NCBI RefSeq assembly: GCF_900115955.1
Contig: NZ_FOYL01000004.1
Span: 558,001-622,000, forward strand
Source: Lentzea waywayandensis
GTDB lineage: Bacteria > Actinomycetota > Actinomycetes > Mycobacteriales > Pseudonocardiaceae
Reading direction: 5' to 3'
DNA length: 64,000 nt
Part shown: positions 19,315 through 28,093 of the stretch, in pieces
Layout of the letters: the number at the start of each line of letters is the position of its first letter
Position numbering within the stretch: the stretch's first letter is position 1
Made by a program: the position numbers and the translations under genes
Notes under the pieces: generated by a model
Database searches by the model: none
The model's input: only the letters and a program-made list of their open reading frames with translations
Told to the model about the DNA's origin: nothing

Positions 19315-20471
19315 CCTGCCGCCCCCTTCCTGAACACCCGAACCTCCCATTCCGTGCCCTCCCCCGGCCCGGTCTGGAGCTCCAGCGTTCCGCCGAGCGA
19401 CTCCACCCGGCCTTTGATCGACTTCTCGATCCCCATCCTGCCTTCCGCGGCAGCCGACGCGATCCGGCCTTCCGGGATGCCAGGACCATCGTCCCTGACG
19501 CTCAGCACGATCTCCTCCCCGAGGTCTTCCAGCAGCACCCAGGCCCGCGCGTCCTCGCCGGCGTGCTTGTCCACGTTGGACAGCGCCTCGCGCACCAGCG
19601 ACGTGAGCTCGCCGGCCGCCGGGGCCTCGAACATCACCTGGGTGGCGGGCGTCGACACCTGGATCCTGGGCGTGGCGAGCAGTTGCAGGCCGGGCCGCAG
19701 GTCGATCTCTCCGTCCACAGTGGAGTCGGCAGGTGCGGCGGCCACCAAATTCCGCAGCGCCACCTCCTGCTCGCCCGCCATCTTGGCCAGCTCTGCCGCC
19801 TCGCCACCGACTTCGAGGCCGCGCTTGCGCACGCGGGCCAGCACCTGCAGGACGCTGTCGTGAATCGAACGGGCAAGGCGCTCTCGTTCGGCCGTTGCCG
19901 CTTCGGCCCTCAAGGCCTGGGCGAGCAACACCGCCGAACGTCGTGCGGTCGCCGACGCCATGCCGACGACCATGCCCGCGCCGGCCAGCAGCACGACGTC
20001 GCGCAGCAGGTCGAGGCTCGGCACGCCCTTGGACAGATAGGTGGAGAGACCGACCGCCAGCCCGCCCGCGAAGCCCGCGTAGGCCCCGCCGAGCGCACCC
20101 AGTGCGACCGCCGGCACACACGCCCAGATCGTCGTGATCAACGGGACGTTCAGCGTCAGCAGCTGGTGGTCGGACATGATCAGCGGCGAGAGCGACATGA
20201 GACCGCAGATCAGGGCCAGGTCGACGAGTACGAGCGGCCACCGCCTGCCCCACGTCGTGCTGTACGCGCGGCTGGTGAAGACGGACCACAGCGCCATCAC
20301 CCCGAGCGTGGTCCACGCGAGCCACGGCCGTACGTAACCGGATTGGTTCGCGATGACGTTCGCCGCAGCGAAGAGGAATGTGACTATGCGTAGCGCAATC
20401 GTCCCGCGCCACAGGGGCGTGGCCGGGTCGTCGATCACCTTCGTCACACGTTCGGCAGGCTCTTTGCGCAC
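19311..20471 (-). CDS. Sensor histidine kinase, HisKA_3 / MacS-like
   Basis: 386 residues from a GTG at 20471, chosen for the excellent site AAGGAG six nt upstream. About five transmembrane helices in the first about 170 residues (IALRIVTFLFAAANVIA; PLVLVDLALICGLMSL; VVLLAGAGMVVGMAS) are followed by the HisKA_3 box ERLARSIHDSVLQVLARV with the phospho-accepting His, and an ATPase domain (VREALSNVDKHAG; SVRDDGPGIPEG). The ATPase domain lacks insertions. Resembles the MacS-type kinases of actinobacteria; signal unknown. Confidence 0.9.
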   Translation of the reverse strand: MRKEPAERVTKVIDDPATPLWRGTIALRIVTFLFAAANVIANQSGYVRPWLAWTTLGVMALWSVFTSRAYSTTWGRRWPLVLVDLALICGLMSLSPLIMSDHQLLTLNVPLITTIWACVPAVALGALGGAYAGFAGGLAVGLSTYLSKGVPSLDLLRDVVLLAGAGMVVGMASATARRSAVLLAQALRAEAATAERERLARSIHDSVLQVLARVRKRGLEVGGEAAELAKMAGEQEVALRNLVAAAPADSTVDGEIDLRPGLQLLATPRIQVSTPATQVMFEAPAAGELTSLVREALSNVDKHAGEDARAWVLLEDLGEEIVLSVRDDGPGIPEGRIASAAAEGRMGIEKSIKGRVESLGGTLELQTGPGEGTEWEVRVFRKGAAG

Positions 20472-20587
20472 GCTGTGCTCCTTTCGGACACCATCCTGCC
20501 GCGTGAACGTGTGCTGGCTAACCCCCAGGTGGCCGTCTTCTGCCGAACGGAGGAATGTGCGACGCTCTCCGGGTTCGGGGGAGGGCG

Positions 20588-21790
20588 ATGCAGGTGCGGG
20601 ACTGGCCGGTGTGGACTTTGCGGCGGCCTGCGCTCTGCTACTGGTTGCTGATCGACATGGCGGCGTTCGCCACCGTCGTCTACACGATCGTTTCCTCCGA
20701 AACGCCGTCACCCTCCGAAATCGCCAGGTTCGCCGCGATCGCGGGCACGGCGGGCGCGGTGATCATCGGCAGCTCCATCTACAGCCACCGCCTCGGTGAG
20801 ACCGAGCGCAACCCGTGGGCAGCCCACCTCTGCTACCTGACGGCGGGCATCCTGGCCCTCCCCCCGAACCTCCTGGTGCTGCTCCTCTTCGGCCCCGCCC
20901 TGCACTGCCTCCTGGCCCAACGCCCGGAGACCCACCGCTGGCTGTTCACCCTGAGCGCCACGGCGTTGGCCGTCTTCACCACCCGCTACGTGCTCGGCTG
21001 GGCGGACCCGCACGCCAACCTCCTGATCCTCGCCCTGGGCGCGGCCCTGCTGCTGATCCTGCGCGCGGGCCTGATCTCGTTCGGCCTGAAGCTGCGCAGC
21101 CCCTCCGCCACGTTCGAGGAGAACGTCGGCGAGCCCATCGACGCCATCCTGGGCATAGTCGCCGTGTCGATCGGTGGCCTCATGGGCTGCGTGGCGGAAG
21201 CGAACGCCATCCACGCCCTCATCGCCGGCCCACCTCTGGCGCTGTTGGAGCGGGCAGCCCAACTCCCGCAATGGCGCCGATCGGCCCAGCGCGACGCCAA
21301 GACCGGCCTGGCCAACGCCGTCCACTGGGACAGCCGAGCCCGTTACGAACTGACCAAGGCCTCCGGCCGCACCCGCCCGATGGCCGTCATGCTCCTCGAC
21401 CTCGACCACTTCAAGCGCGTCAACGACGAGGTGGGCCACCTGGCAGGCGACGCGGCCCTGGCCGCGATCTCGTTGCTGCTGCGCGGCACCGTCCGCCGAG
21501 GAGACCTGGTCGGCCGGTTCGGGGGCGAGGAGTTCGTGGTGCTGTTGCCCGAGGCCACCTCGGACGAGGCCGAGTACGTCGCCGAACGTGTGCGCAAGGC
21601 CGTCGAGGCTCTTCGCGTGCCGACGATGGCCACCGACGGCAAGCCGCACGAGCTGCACGGCCTGACTGTGTCCATCGGGGTGTCCACGACGACCCGGTTC
21701 GGGTACGAGCTGCCGGACCTGCTGGTCGCGGCCGACGCGGCACTGCTGGCGGCCAAGGCCTACGGCCGCAACCTCGTGTCGATGGCCTGA
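20588..21790 (+). CDS. Membrane-bound diguanylate cyclase (GGDEF)
   Basis: About 400 residues from the ATG at 20588, preceded by GGGGGAGGG; an ATG at 20555 is the alternative. Six or so transmembrane helices fill the first about 220 residues. The GGDEF domain begins at DAKTGLANAVHWDSRARYEL; metal-binding MLLDLDHFKRVNDEVGHLAGD and the active-site GGEEF are intact. An inhibitory-site motif RxxD (RRGD) lies five residues before GGEEF, so product inhibition is expected. It should make cyclic di-GMP, a regulator of development in actinomycetes. Divergent from the kinase operon. Confidence 0.9.
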   Translation: MQVRDWPVWTLRRPALCYWLLIDMAAFATVVYTIVSSETPSPSEIARFAAIAGTAGAVIIGSSIYSHRLGETERNPWAAHLCYLTAGILALPPNLLVLLLFGPALHCLLAQRPETHRWLFTLSATALAVFTTRYVLGWADPHANLLILALGAALLLILRAGLISFGLKLRSPSATFEENVGEPIDAILGIVAVSIGGLMGCVAEANAIHALIAGPPLALLERAAQLPQWRRSAQRDAKTGLANAVHWDSRARYELTKASGRTRPMAVMLLDLDHFKRVNDEVGHLAGDAALAAISLLLRGTVRRGDLVGRFGGEEFVVLLPEATSDEAEYVAERVRKAVEALRVPTMATDGKPHELHGLTVSIGVSTTTRFGYELPDLLVAADAALLAAKAYGRNLVSMA

Positions 21791-21885
21791 CCAGCGGTCT
21801 TCCCTGACATCGAAGCAACCTGAACGCTTTTGGCGCGCGTTGGCAAATACGGGGTGAAAGGGCGAAGCGAACCCCGAGGAGCTTC

Positions 21886-22440
21886 ATGTCGTCAGACGCG
21901 GAACTGATCGGCAGATCGCTGCGCGGAGACACCAACGCCTTCGTGGAAGTGATCAGCCGCCACGAAACCGCGATCGGAAACTACCTGGCGCGCCGAGTGG
22001 GGCGGCAGACGGCGGAGGACGTGCTCGGCGACGTCTGGGTGGCCGCCTACGAGTCTCGTGCGAGCTACGACCGCTCGTACCCCGAGGCCCGGCCATGGCT
22101 GTACGGCGTCGCGCTCAACAAGCTGCGCCGGCACTGGCGGACCGAACCGGCGGAAGTGCCGGCGTCGGACATCGTCCGCGAGGCGGGCGGATGGGACCCC
22201 TGGCCGGCGGTGGACGCCCGCGTGGACACGCAGGCACTGCTGCGGCAGGCACTGGCACGGCTCAAGCCGGACGAGCGCGAGGTGCTGGGCCTGGTCGCCT
22301 GGGAGGACCTGACCGTCGCCGAGGCCGGGCGGGTGCTCGACCTGCCCGCGGGCACGGCCCGACGCCTGTTGCACCAGGCGCGCAAGGCACTTCGCGACGC
22401 GCCAGAGGTCACCGCGCTGCTGCAGGTACCGACAACGTGA
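21886..22440 (+). CDS. ECF-type RNA polymerase sigma factor
   Basis: 184 residues from ATG 21886 with CGAGGA five nt upstream. Region 2 (FVEVISRHETAIGNYLARRV, DVLGDVWVAAYESRASYD, EARPWLYGVALNKLRRHWR) and region 4 (LARLKPDEREVLGLVAWEDL followed by TVAEAGRVLDLPAGTARRLL) are complete. It is followed immediately by a CU044_5270 gene. This is the second such module in the window; the two sigma factors are clearly different in sequence and face opposite directions. Confidence 0.9.
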   Translation: MSSDAELIGRSLRGDTNAFVEVISRHETAIGNYLARRVGRQTAEDVLGDVWVAAYESRASYDRSYPEARPWLYGVALNKLRRHWRTEPAEVPASDIVREAGGWDPWPAVDARVDTQALLRQALARLKPDEREVLGLVAWEDLTVAEAGRVLDLPAGTARRLLHQARKALRDAPEVTALLQVPTT

Positions 22441-22451
22441 AAGAACAACCC

Positions 22452-23498
22452 ATGGATGAGATGGATTTGATGAAGAACCTTCGTGACGTGCCATCCCCCG
22501 GCCCCCAGGCCTACGACAGCGCCCGGACGGCACTGCAGGAGGCAATGGCGGAGCCCGCTCCGGTCCTGCGGCCGAAGCGCTGGGTCTCCTGGCCGAAGCT
22601 CAGCGTCGCCGCCATCGGCGCGGCGGCCGTGGCGACGGCCGTGGTGATGGGGACGACGAGCACCAGCGTCCCGACCGGCACCCCGGTGGTGGCGGCCCCG
22701 CAGCCGGTGGTGGTCGACTCCCCGCTGCTGAAGCTGGCTTCCGAGGTCAAGGCGGCGGCGGGCCCGCTCACCGGCGACTCCTCGCTGGTCGTCATCACCA
22801 AGCCCATGCCGGACGGGTCGCCGTACGTCACGTACAGCCTCTACACCGACAAGGGCCCGATCTTCGTGGGCGACTCGCTGAAGAACCTGTCGGAGACGGC
22901 CAAGAAGAACGACGACCAGGCCCGGCCGTTCGACAGGAACGTGCTGTCGGCGGCCCGCCTGGCCGCGACCGGTGACCTGGAGAAGGCCAAGGTCGCGATG
23001 GTCACCGCCGCGGGCAACCCGTTGGGCCTCGGCCTGAGCGACGCCGAGGCGGACAAGGAGTGGGAGAAGGCCCTCGCGGCCAACGCCGAGATCTTCCAAA
23101 AGAAGGGCATGGAGGTGCCCCCCGCCAAGCCGCGCCCGACCGGCAAGGAGCTGGAGGACCGCGTCAACAACTCCCTGTGGCACAACACCACGTACGCGAT
23201 GTTGATCGGCGCCGCCAACCCTGAGGTCCGCGAGGGCGTGCTCAAGCTCCTCGCCACCCTCAAGGACGTGACCATCGCCAACGCCGACGTCGACGGCCAG
23301 GCCGCGATCACCCTCACCGCGGGGCCGGCCCTGCTGCTGGCGTCCACCGGTTCGCACGTGATCAGCATCGACGCCGGGAACGGCCTGCCGATCCGCTCGG
23401 CGTACGTCCCGGCCAAGGACTCGGGAGAGAAGGGCTCGGCGGCGAACTACAAGTCGTCCCGCGTCACCTTGGCCGACGTGCTGGCGGGCAAGATCTGA
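22452..23498 (+). CDS. CU044_5270 family membrane protein, probable ECF sigma partner
   Basis: 348 residues from ATG 22452 (MDEMDLMKNLRDVPSPGPQA), a start that gives the characteristic family N-terminus; a GTG at 22437 overlapping the sigma stop is possible. One transmembrane helix (LSVAAIGAAAVATAVVMG, about residues 50-67) separates a short cytoplasmic segment from a large outside domain ending with the family-typical LPIRSAYVPAKD and SRVTLADVLAG. Inferred to sense or restrain the preceding sigma factor. Confidence 0.82.
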   Translation: MDEMDLMKNLRDVPSPGPQAYDSARTALQEAMAEPAPVLRPKRWVSWPKLSVAAIGAAAVATAVVMGTTSTSVPTGTPVVAAPQPVVVDSPLLKLASEVKAAAGPLTGDSSLVVITKPMPDGSPYVTYSLYTDKGPIFVGDSLKNLSETAKKNDDQARPFDRNVLSAARLAATGDLEKAKVAMVTAAGNPLGLGLSDAEADKEWEKALAANAEIFQKKGMEVPPAKPRPTGKELEDRVNNSLWHNTTYAMLIGAANPEVREGVLKLLATLKDVTIANADVDGQAAITLTAGPALLLASTGSHVISIDAGNGLPIRSAYVPAKDSGEKGSAANYKSSRVTLADVLAGKI

Positions 23499-23517
23499 CC
23501 TGAGGTCGCTTCACCGT

Positions 23518-23553
23518 ACTAAGAGGACCGAGGAGGAACTCGGTCCTCTTAGT
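23518..23553. terminator. Bidirectional terminator hairpin
   Basis: Perfect 14-bp arms ACTAAGAGGACCGA (23518-23531) and TCGGTCCTCTTAGT (23540-23553) enclose an 8-nt loop, between the convergent CU044_5270 and permease genes. There is no long T run, as is usual in actinobacteria. Confidence 0.85.
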
Positions 23554-23568
23554 GCTGTCCGCACGGCC

Positions 23569-24720
23569 TTAGAGCTCCTTGACCCGTTCGCTCTTGTCGT
23601 CCTTCGGCGCCGTGTCCTGCGGATTGAGCACGTCCACCTTTTCCGGCTTCTGCACCGCGTCCGAGTCGGACACCAGCGACCGGATCCCGGAGTTCAGCAC
23701 CGCCAGCAACGGCACGGCCAGCAACGCCCCGGCGATGCCCCCGGTCACCAACCCGCCCGCGATCGCCAGCACCACGGCCAACGGGTGCAGCTTGACCGCA
23801 CGGCCCAGCAACAACGGCTGCAGCACGTGCGACTCCAGCTGCATCACGCCGATGAGCACGGCCAGCACGACAAGAGCCGCAATAGGCCCGTTGGTCACCA
23901 ACGCGATCAACACCGCCACGGCACCCGTGAACACCGCACCGATGATGGGGATGAACGCGCCGAGGAACACCAACGCGGACAGCGGCACCACGAGCGGCAC
24001 ACCGATGATCGCCAAGCCGACACCAACACCAACGGCGTCGACGATCGCGACCACAGCCGTAGCGCGCACATAAGAAACGAGAGAGCCGAACCCGCGGCGG
24101 CCGGCCACGTCGACACGCTGACGCACGTCGCGAGGCACCGCACGCGTCACGAAGCGCCAGATCCCGTCGCCGTCGTGCAAGAAGAAGATGAGGGTGAACA
24201 GCGCGAGCAACAGCCCGGTGAGCAACTCGCCCAGGGTCGCCGCGGTGGTCAACGCGCCGGACGTGATCTCGGCCTGGTTCTCCTTGATCGTCTTCACGAT
24301 CTCGTTGATGTAGTTCTGCAACTGCTGGTCGGACAGGTGCGCGGGCCCGTCCTTCAGCCACGTCTGGATCGTGTCGAGCGAGGCCGCCACCTGCGTCTGA
24401 AGTTCGGGCAGGCCCCGGGAGAACTCGCTGATCACGAACGTCAGCACGCCGCCGAGCACGCCGATGCCGATGATCATCATCAGGGTCGTCGCCACGCCGC
24501 GCGGCACCCGCCACTCGACGAGTTTCGCCACGCCGGGCGACAGCAGTGCGGCCAGCAGCAGAGCGATAGCGACTGGGATCACTATCGACGCGAGGAAGCT
24601 CAGTGCGTAGGCCACCACGTACAGCGCGGCGATCACGACGACGAATCGCCAGCTCAGGGCGGCGCTCACCCGTAGCAGCAGGGGAACGCGGTTGCTGATC
24701 TCCGACTCCGGCGCGCTCAT
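23569..24720 (-). CDS. AI-2E/PerM family membrane transporter
   Basis: 383 residues from ATG 24720 (MSAPESEISNRVPLLLRVSA). Multi-pass protein with the family pattern: paired N-terminal helices (VVVIAALYVVAYALSFLASI), the segment LAALLSPGVAKLVEWRVPRG, an amphipathic loop (about residues 95-165), and the C-terminal block LGAFIPIIGAVFTGAVAVLI, then QLESHVLQPLLLGRAVKLHP. Family members are proposed exporters of autoinducer-2 or ion exchangers; no substrate can be assigned here. Monocistronic, convergent to the sigma module. Confidence 0.85.
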   Translation of the reverse strand: MSAPESEISNRVPLLLRVSAALSWRFVVVIAALYVVAYALSFLASIVIPVAIALLLAALLSPGVAKLVEWRVPRGVATTLMMIIGIGVLGGVLTFVISEFSRGLPELQTQVAASLDTIQTWLKDGPAHLSDQQLQNYINEIVKTIKENQAEITSGALTTAATLGELLTGLLLALFTLIFFLHDGDGIWRFVTRAVPRDVRQRVDVAGRRGFGSLVSYVRATAVVAIVDAVGVGVGLAIIGVPLVVPLSALVFLGAFIPIIGAVFTGAVAVLIALVTNGPIAALVVLAVLIGVMQLESHVLQPLLLGRAVKLHPLAVVLAIAGGLVTGGIAGALLAVPLLAVLNSGIRSLVSDSDAVQKPEKVDVLNPQDTAPKDDKSERVKEL

Positions 24721-24799
24721 GGACCTCACGGTAACTGTTCGAACCCTCGCCAAGCCGGAACTCCAGAAGGGATGATCCGACTCGTCAGGGGAGGACGAA

Positions 24800-26977
24800 G
24801 TGATCAAGCCGGAAGACTTGACCGAAGTCGAGCGCCAGGTCGCAGGGGCCTACGCGGGCGGTACCGAGACAGACCTGACCGGACAGAGCGTTCGCGGCGA
24901 GGTGCTCACCGGTCTCCTGACCGGCATGTACCGGGTGCCGCGCAAAGGATTGCCCGCTTTGCGGCTCCGAAACGCGCGGATCACCGGCAGGTTCGAACTG
25001 GAGGGCACCCGCGTCACGCGGGTCATCGACCTCACCCACTGCACCTTCGAGGAGTCGCTCGACCTCCGCATGGCCCGCCTCATCGGGCTCCGGCTGCGCG
25101 GCACCCGCGTCCCCGGCCTTCAGGGCCGCAACCTTCGCGTCTTCAGCGACCTGGTCCTCGAAGCCGGCTTCACCTGCACCGGCACCGTCGACCTCACCGA
25201 CGCCGCCGTCGACGGCACGCTCCGGCTCGCCGGCGCGGTCCTGCGCAGCAACACCGACCACGCACTCCTGGGCGCACGGCTGCGGGTCAGCGGATCCGTC
25301 CAGGCCATCGCGATGCGCGCACAGGGCGAGGTCCGGCTCAGGGGTGCGGCGATCGGCGGCAGCGTCCACCTCGGCGGCGCCCGCCTGATCAACACGGGCA
25401 AGGACGCGCTCGACGCGTCCGGGATCGTCGTCGCGGGCAACGTCTTCTGCAACGCCGAGGGCGGCCGCTTCAACGCGGACGGCCGGGTGCTGTTCGACGG
25501 CGCGCGCGTCGGCGGGAACGTCGAGTTCACCGGCGCCCGCCTGCACTCCGCCCACCGCGTCGACAACCAGGTGCTGGTCCTGCCGCACGGATCGGCCGAC
25601 GAGGCCGCGACGCTCGTGGCCGACCGCATCCGGGTCGAGGGCAACGTCGAGCTCGACGACGGCTTCACCAGCGAGGGCACGGTCCGGCTGCCCAACGCGA
25701 GCATCGGCGGCTACCTCCGGCTCTCCGGCGCGGTGATCGGGCCGCGGGAGATCGCCGAGGAACTCGCCGGCGACGTCACGAACCGCATCCCGGTCGCCCT
25801 GCACGCGGACGGCCTTCAGGTCCGCGGCGACGTCGAGGCGCGCAGCGCGGTCAACGGCGCGGGCGCCCGTTCGCTCGCGTTGCAGACCTACGGCCAGGTC
25901 CGGCTGTCCAACGCGACCATCAACGGCAGCGCCAGCATGTCCGGGGTGTCGTTGCACGGGCCCGGCATCGACGTCCTGTTCGCCGACCGCCTCCAGATCG
26001 GCGGCACGCTCTTCCTGCGCGAGCTGCGGGCCAAGGGCTCGGTCCGTCTCCAGAACGCGAACATCGGCTCGACGCTCGACATGTCCGGCGCCGAACTGAC
26101 CCTGCCGAGGCTGCGCGCGAACGGCACGCAGAAGCCGTCGCTGGACGCCCGCGCCATCACGATCGGCAAGGACCTCCTGTGCAGCCGCGGGTTCACCGCG
26201 GTCGGCGGCGTGCGGATCCGGCTGGGCGAGGTCGGCAAGATGGCGACGTTCAGCAACTCGCACCTCGGCTCGACCGCCGCGGACATCGCGTTGAACGCCT
26301 ACGGCCTCACCGTCCACCAGTTCCGCCTGCACATCCCCGAGGGCCAGCAGCCCAAGGGCAAGGTCGTGCTGAGCCGCCTCAAAGCGGTGTCGGTGACCGA
26401 CGGGCCAGGGCTGTGGGACGCCGAGGGCGGCGTCGCCGTGGACGACTTCGAGTTCGCCGGCATCACCGCCGACCCCGACGTGCCGGTGCAGACGCGCCTC
26501 AAGTGGCTGCTCAAGGTGCAACCCGACTTCGCGCCAGGACCGTACGAACAGCTCGCCGCCGTCTATCAGCAGGGCGGCGAGGAGGAGCTCGCGCAGAAGG
26601 TCCAGCTGGAGAAACAACGCCGCCGCTACTCCGAACTCGGCCGTGCCGGGCGGGTCTGGGGCGTGGTGCAGCGGTTCACCGTCGGCTACGGCTACCGGCC
26701 GTGGCTCGCGATCTGCTGGCTCGGCGTCTTCTGGCTGTTCGGCGCGCTGTGGTTCAACTGGCACCCGATGGTCAAGCTCAACCAGGACGAGGACCCGGTC
26801 TGGAACGCGTCACTGCTCGCGCTCGACCTGCTGATCCCGATCATCGACTTCGGCCACGACGGCAAGTGGCAGTTCACGGGCGCCTCGCAGTGGATATCTT
26901 CGCTGCTCGTGGCCGTGGGCTGGGTGCTCGCGTCGACTGCGGCGGCGGGTGCGGCACGCGTGCTGAAGCGGGTGTGA
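24800..26977 (+). CDS. Beta-helix repeat protein with C-terminal membrane domain
   Basis: 725 residues, GTG at 24800 after GAGGACGA. Residues about 45-530 are a long run of solenoid repeats with alternating hydrophobic positions and the recurring cores GTVRLPNASIGGYLRLSGA, GSVHLGGARL, GEVRLRGAAI, GNVEFTGARL, GSVRLQNANIGSTLDMSGAE, as in pentapeptide or bactofilin-like beta-helices. After a linker, three hydrophobic segments near the end (WLAICWLGVFWLFGALWF; LLALDLLIPIID; ISSLLVAVGWVLASTAAAG) anchor it in the membrane. Similar proteins are labelled 'membrane-associated oxidoreductase' in Streptomyces without evidence I can see; no redox motif is present. Function unknown. Confidence 0.7.
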   Translation: MIKPEDLTEVERQVAGAYAGGTETDLTGQSVRGEVLTGLLTGMYRVPRKGLPALRLRNARITGRFELEGTRVTRVIDLTHCTFEESLDLRMARLIGLRLRGTRVPGLQGRNLRVFSDLVLEAGFTCTGTVDLTDAAVDGTLRLAGAVLRSNTDHALLGARLRVSGSVQAIAMRAQGEVRLRGAAIGGSVHLGGARLINTGKDALDASGIVVAGNVFCNAEGGRFNADGRVLFDGARVGGNVEFTGARLHSAHRVDNQVLVLPHGSADEAATLVADRIRVEGNVELDDGFTSEGTVRLPNASIGGYLRLSGAVIGPREIAEELAGDVTNRIPVALHADGLQVRGDVEARSAVNGAGARSLALQTYGQVRLSNATINGSASMSGVSLHGPGIDVLFADRLQIGGTLFLRELRAKGSVRLQNANIGSTLDMSGAELTLPRLRANGTQKPSLDARAITIGKDLLCSRGFTAVGGVRIRLGEVGKMATFSNSHLGSTAADIALNAYGLTVHQFRLHIPEGQQPKGKVVLSRLKAVSVTDGPGLWDAEGGVAVDDFEFAGITADPDVPVQTRLKWLLKVQPDFAPGPYEQLAAVYQQGGEEELAQKVQLEKQRRRYSELGRAGRVWGVVQRFTVGYGYRPWLAICWLGVFWLFGALWFNWHPMVKLNQDEDPVWNASLLALDLLIPIIDFGHDGKWQFTGASQWISSLLVAVGWVLASTAAAGAARVLKRV

Positions 26978-27053
26978 GTCCCAGAGCGGCGTTCACACGA
27001 TGTAGTTAACCGAGCGCTCAGAGCGTGCATTCGGGGTGGATGGACTGGCAGAG

Positions 27054-27090
27054 TCGCCGACGTCGACTTGATCACGTTGATCGTCGGCGA
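27054..27090. repeat. Inverted repeat upstream of secreted protein gene
   Basis: TCGCCGACG (27054-27062) and CGTCGGCGA (27082-27090) are perfect 9-bp complements separated by 19 nt, 50 bp before the assigned start at 27140. It may be an operator or a leader hairpin of the small secreted protein gene. No matching regulator is nearby. Confidence 0.35.
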
Positions 27091-27139
27091 ATCCCTTGAG
27101 TGCCACCGAGTAGCGAGGTTTCCTGCGTTGTCCGCTGAC

Positions 27140-27898
27140 ATGCGAGCGAAGACGGGAGCGAACGGCATCCGCCGGTTCGCCACCCGAGCGCTGCTCGCCG
27201 TCGGTGGGGCGATCGCGGGAACGGCCGTTGCCTGGGCGCTCACCACGTCTGCCGCGAACGCGGAGACGGTGCCTTCTGCTGATGGGCAGCAGGTCGACGT
27301 CGTCAGCAAGCTCGTCGCCAAGACGGACGAGAAGCTGCCGGTCGTCGTTCCCGCCGCCAAGGCAGTGCACAAGCTCGACGAGACCTTGCGCGCCGAGCAG
27401 GAGAAGGCTCGCGCCGCCCTGCCGGACGTGCAGGTCTCCCAGGCGGTCGACCAGATCGCCGCGCGAATCCTGCCGCAGGTCACCAGGATCGGTCAGTCCA
27501 GCACCCCCGCCACCGAGCGGGCGATGGACGTGACGTTCCCGGAGATCCCGGCTCCCGCCACCGATGCCGGACAGTCGCCGGCACCGGTGGTCTCGCAGTT
27601 CACCGGCTCGTCCGGTGCCACGTGGACGGATCTGTTGGGGCACAACGACTTCGTTGTGCCCTCCGAGCAGCGTCCGTCCCTGCCCAGCAACCCGTTCCCG
27701 AAGCTGCCCGTTCCGGCCCCCGCGCCGGTGCAGTGCTCTTCGTGCAACGACGGTTCTGGCTCTGCCAAGGGCAGCACGTTCGCTGCCTTCGCTGCGTCCG
27801 GCAACTCTCACGGCATCTCGTCGACGAGCGCTCTCGCGCCGTCCACTGACGAGGTCACCGTGACGCCGGGCAAGCAGCCCGGTATCAACCCCGACTGA
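27140..27898 (+). CDS. Secreted protein of unknown function
   Basis: About 252 residues from ATG 27140 (MRAKTGANGIRRFATRALLA); an in-frame TTG at 27068 would add 24 unlikely residues. A basic N-region and hydrophobic core (LLAVGGAIAGTAVAWALTTS) end at ANA-E, a good signal peptidase site. The mature part has a helical segment (KLVAKTDEKLPVVVPAAKAV) and a Pro/Ser-rich tail with one CSSC motif (PVQCSSCND). No family recognised. It precedes the chaplin-like repeat protein gene by 195 bp in the same direction and may share its role at the cell surface. Confidence 0.6.
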   Translation: MRAKTGANGIRRFATRALLAVGGAIAGTAVAWALTTSAANAETVPSADGQQVDVVSKLVAKTDEKLPVVVPAAKAVHKLDETLRAEQEKARAALPDVQVSQAVDQIAARILPQVTRIGQSSTPATERAMDVTFPEIPAPATDAGQSPAPVVSQFTGSSGATWTDLLGHNDFVVPSEQRPSLPSNPFPKLPVPAPAPVQCSSCNDGSGSAKGSTFAAFAASGNSHGISSTSALAPSTDEVTVTPGKQPGINPD

Positions 27899-28093
27899 TT
27901 CCAGCGCGCGGTCCGCGGCAGCCTCCTCCCCTGGCTGTCCGGAAGTCGACCGTCGCGCTTTTTTCTTGCGCTCACACAGGTCGATCACCGCGTGCGACTC
28001 CCCCGGTGATGACGCGCCCTCCCCTGCGCGTTTCGGCCCCACCCCCTTGAGCCCCCGTCGCTTTCTCGACGGGAAACCGATGAAGGAGATCTA

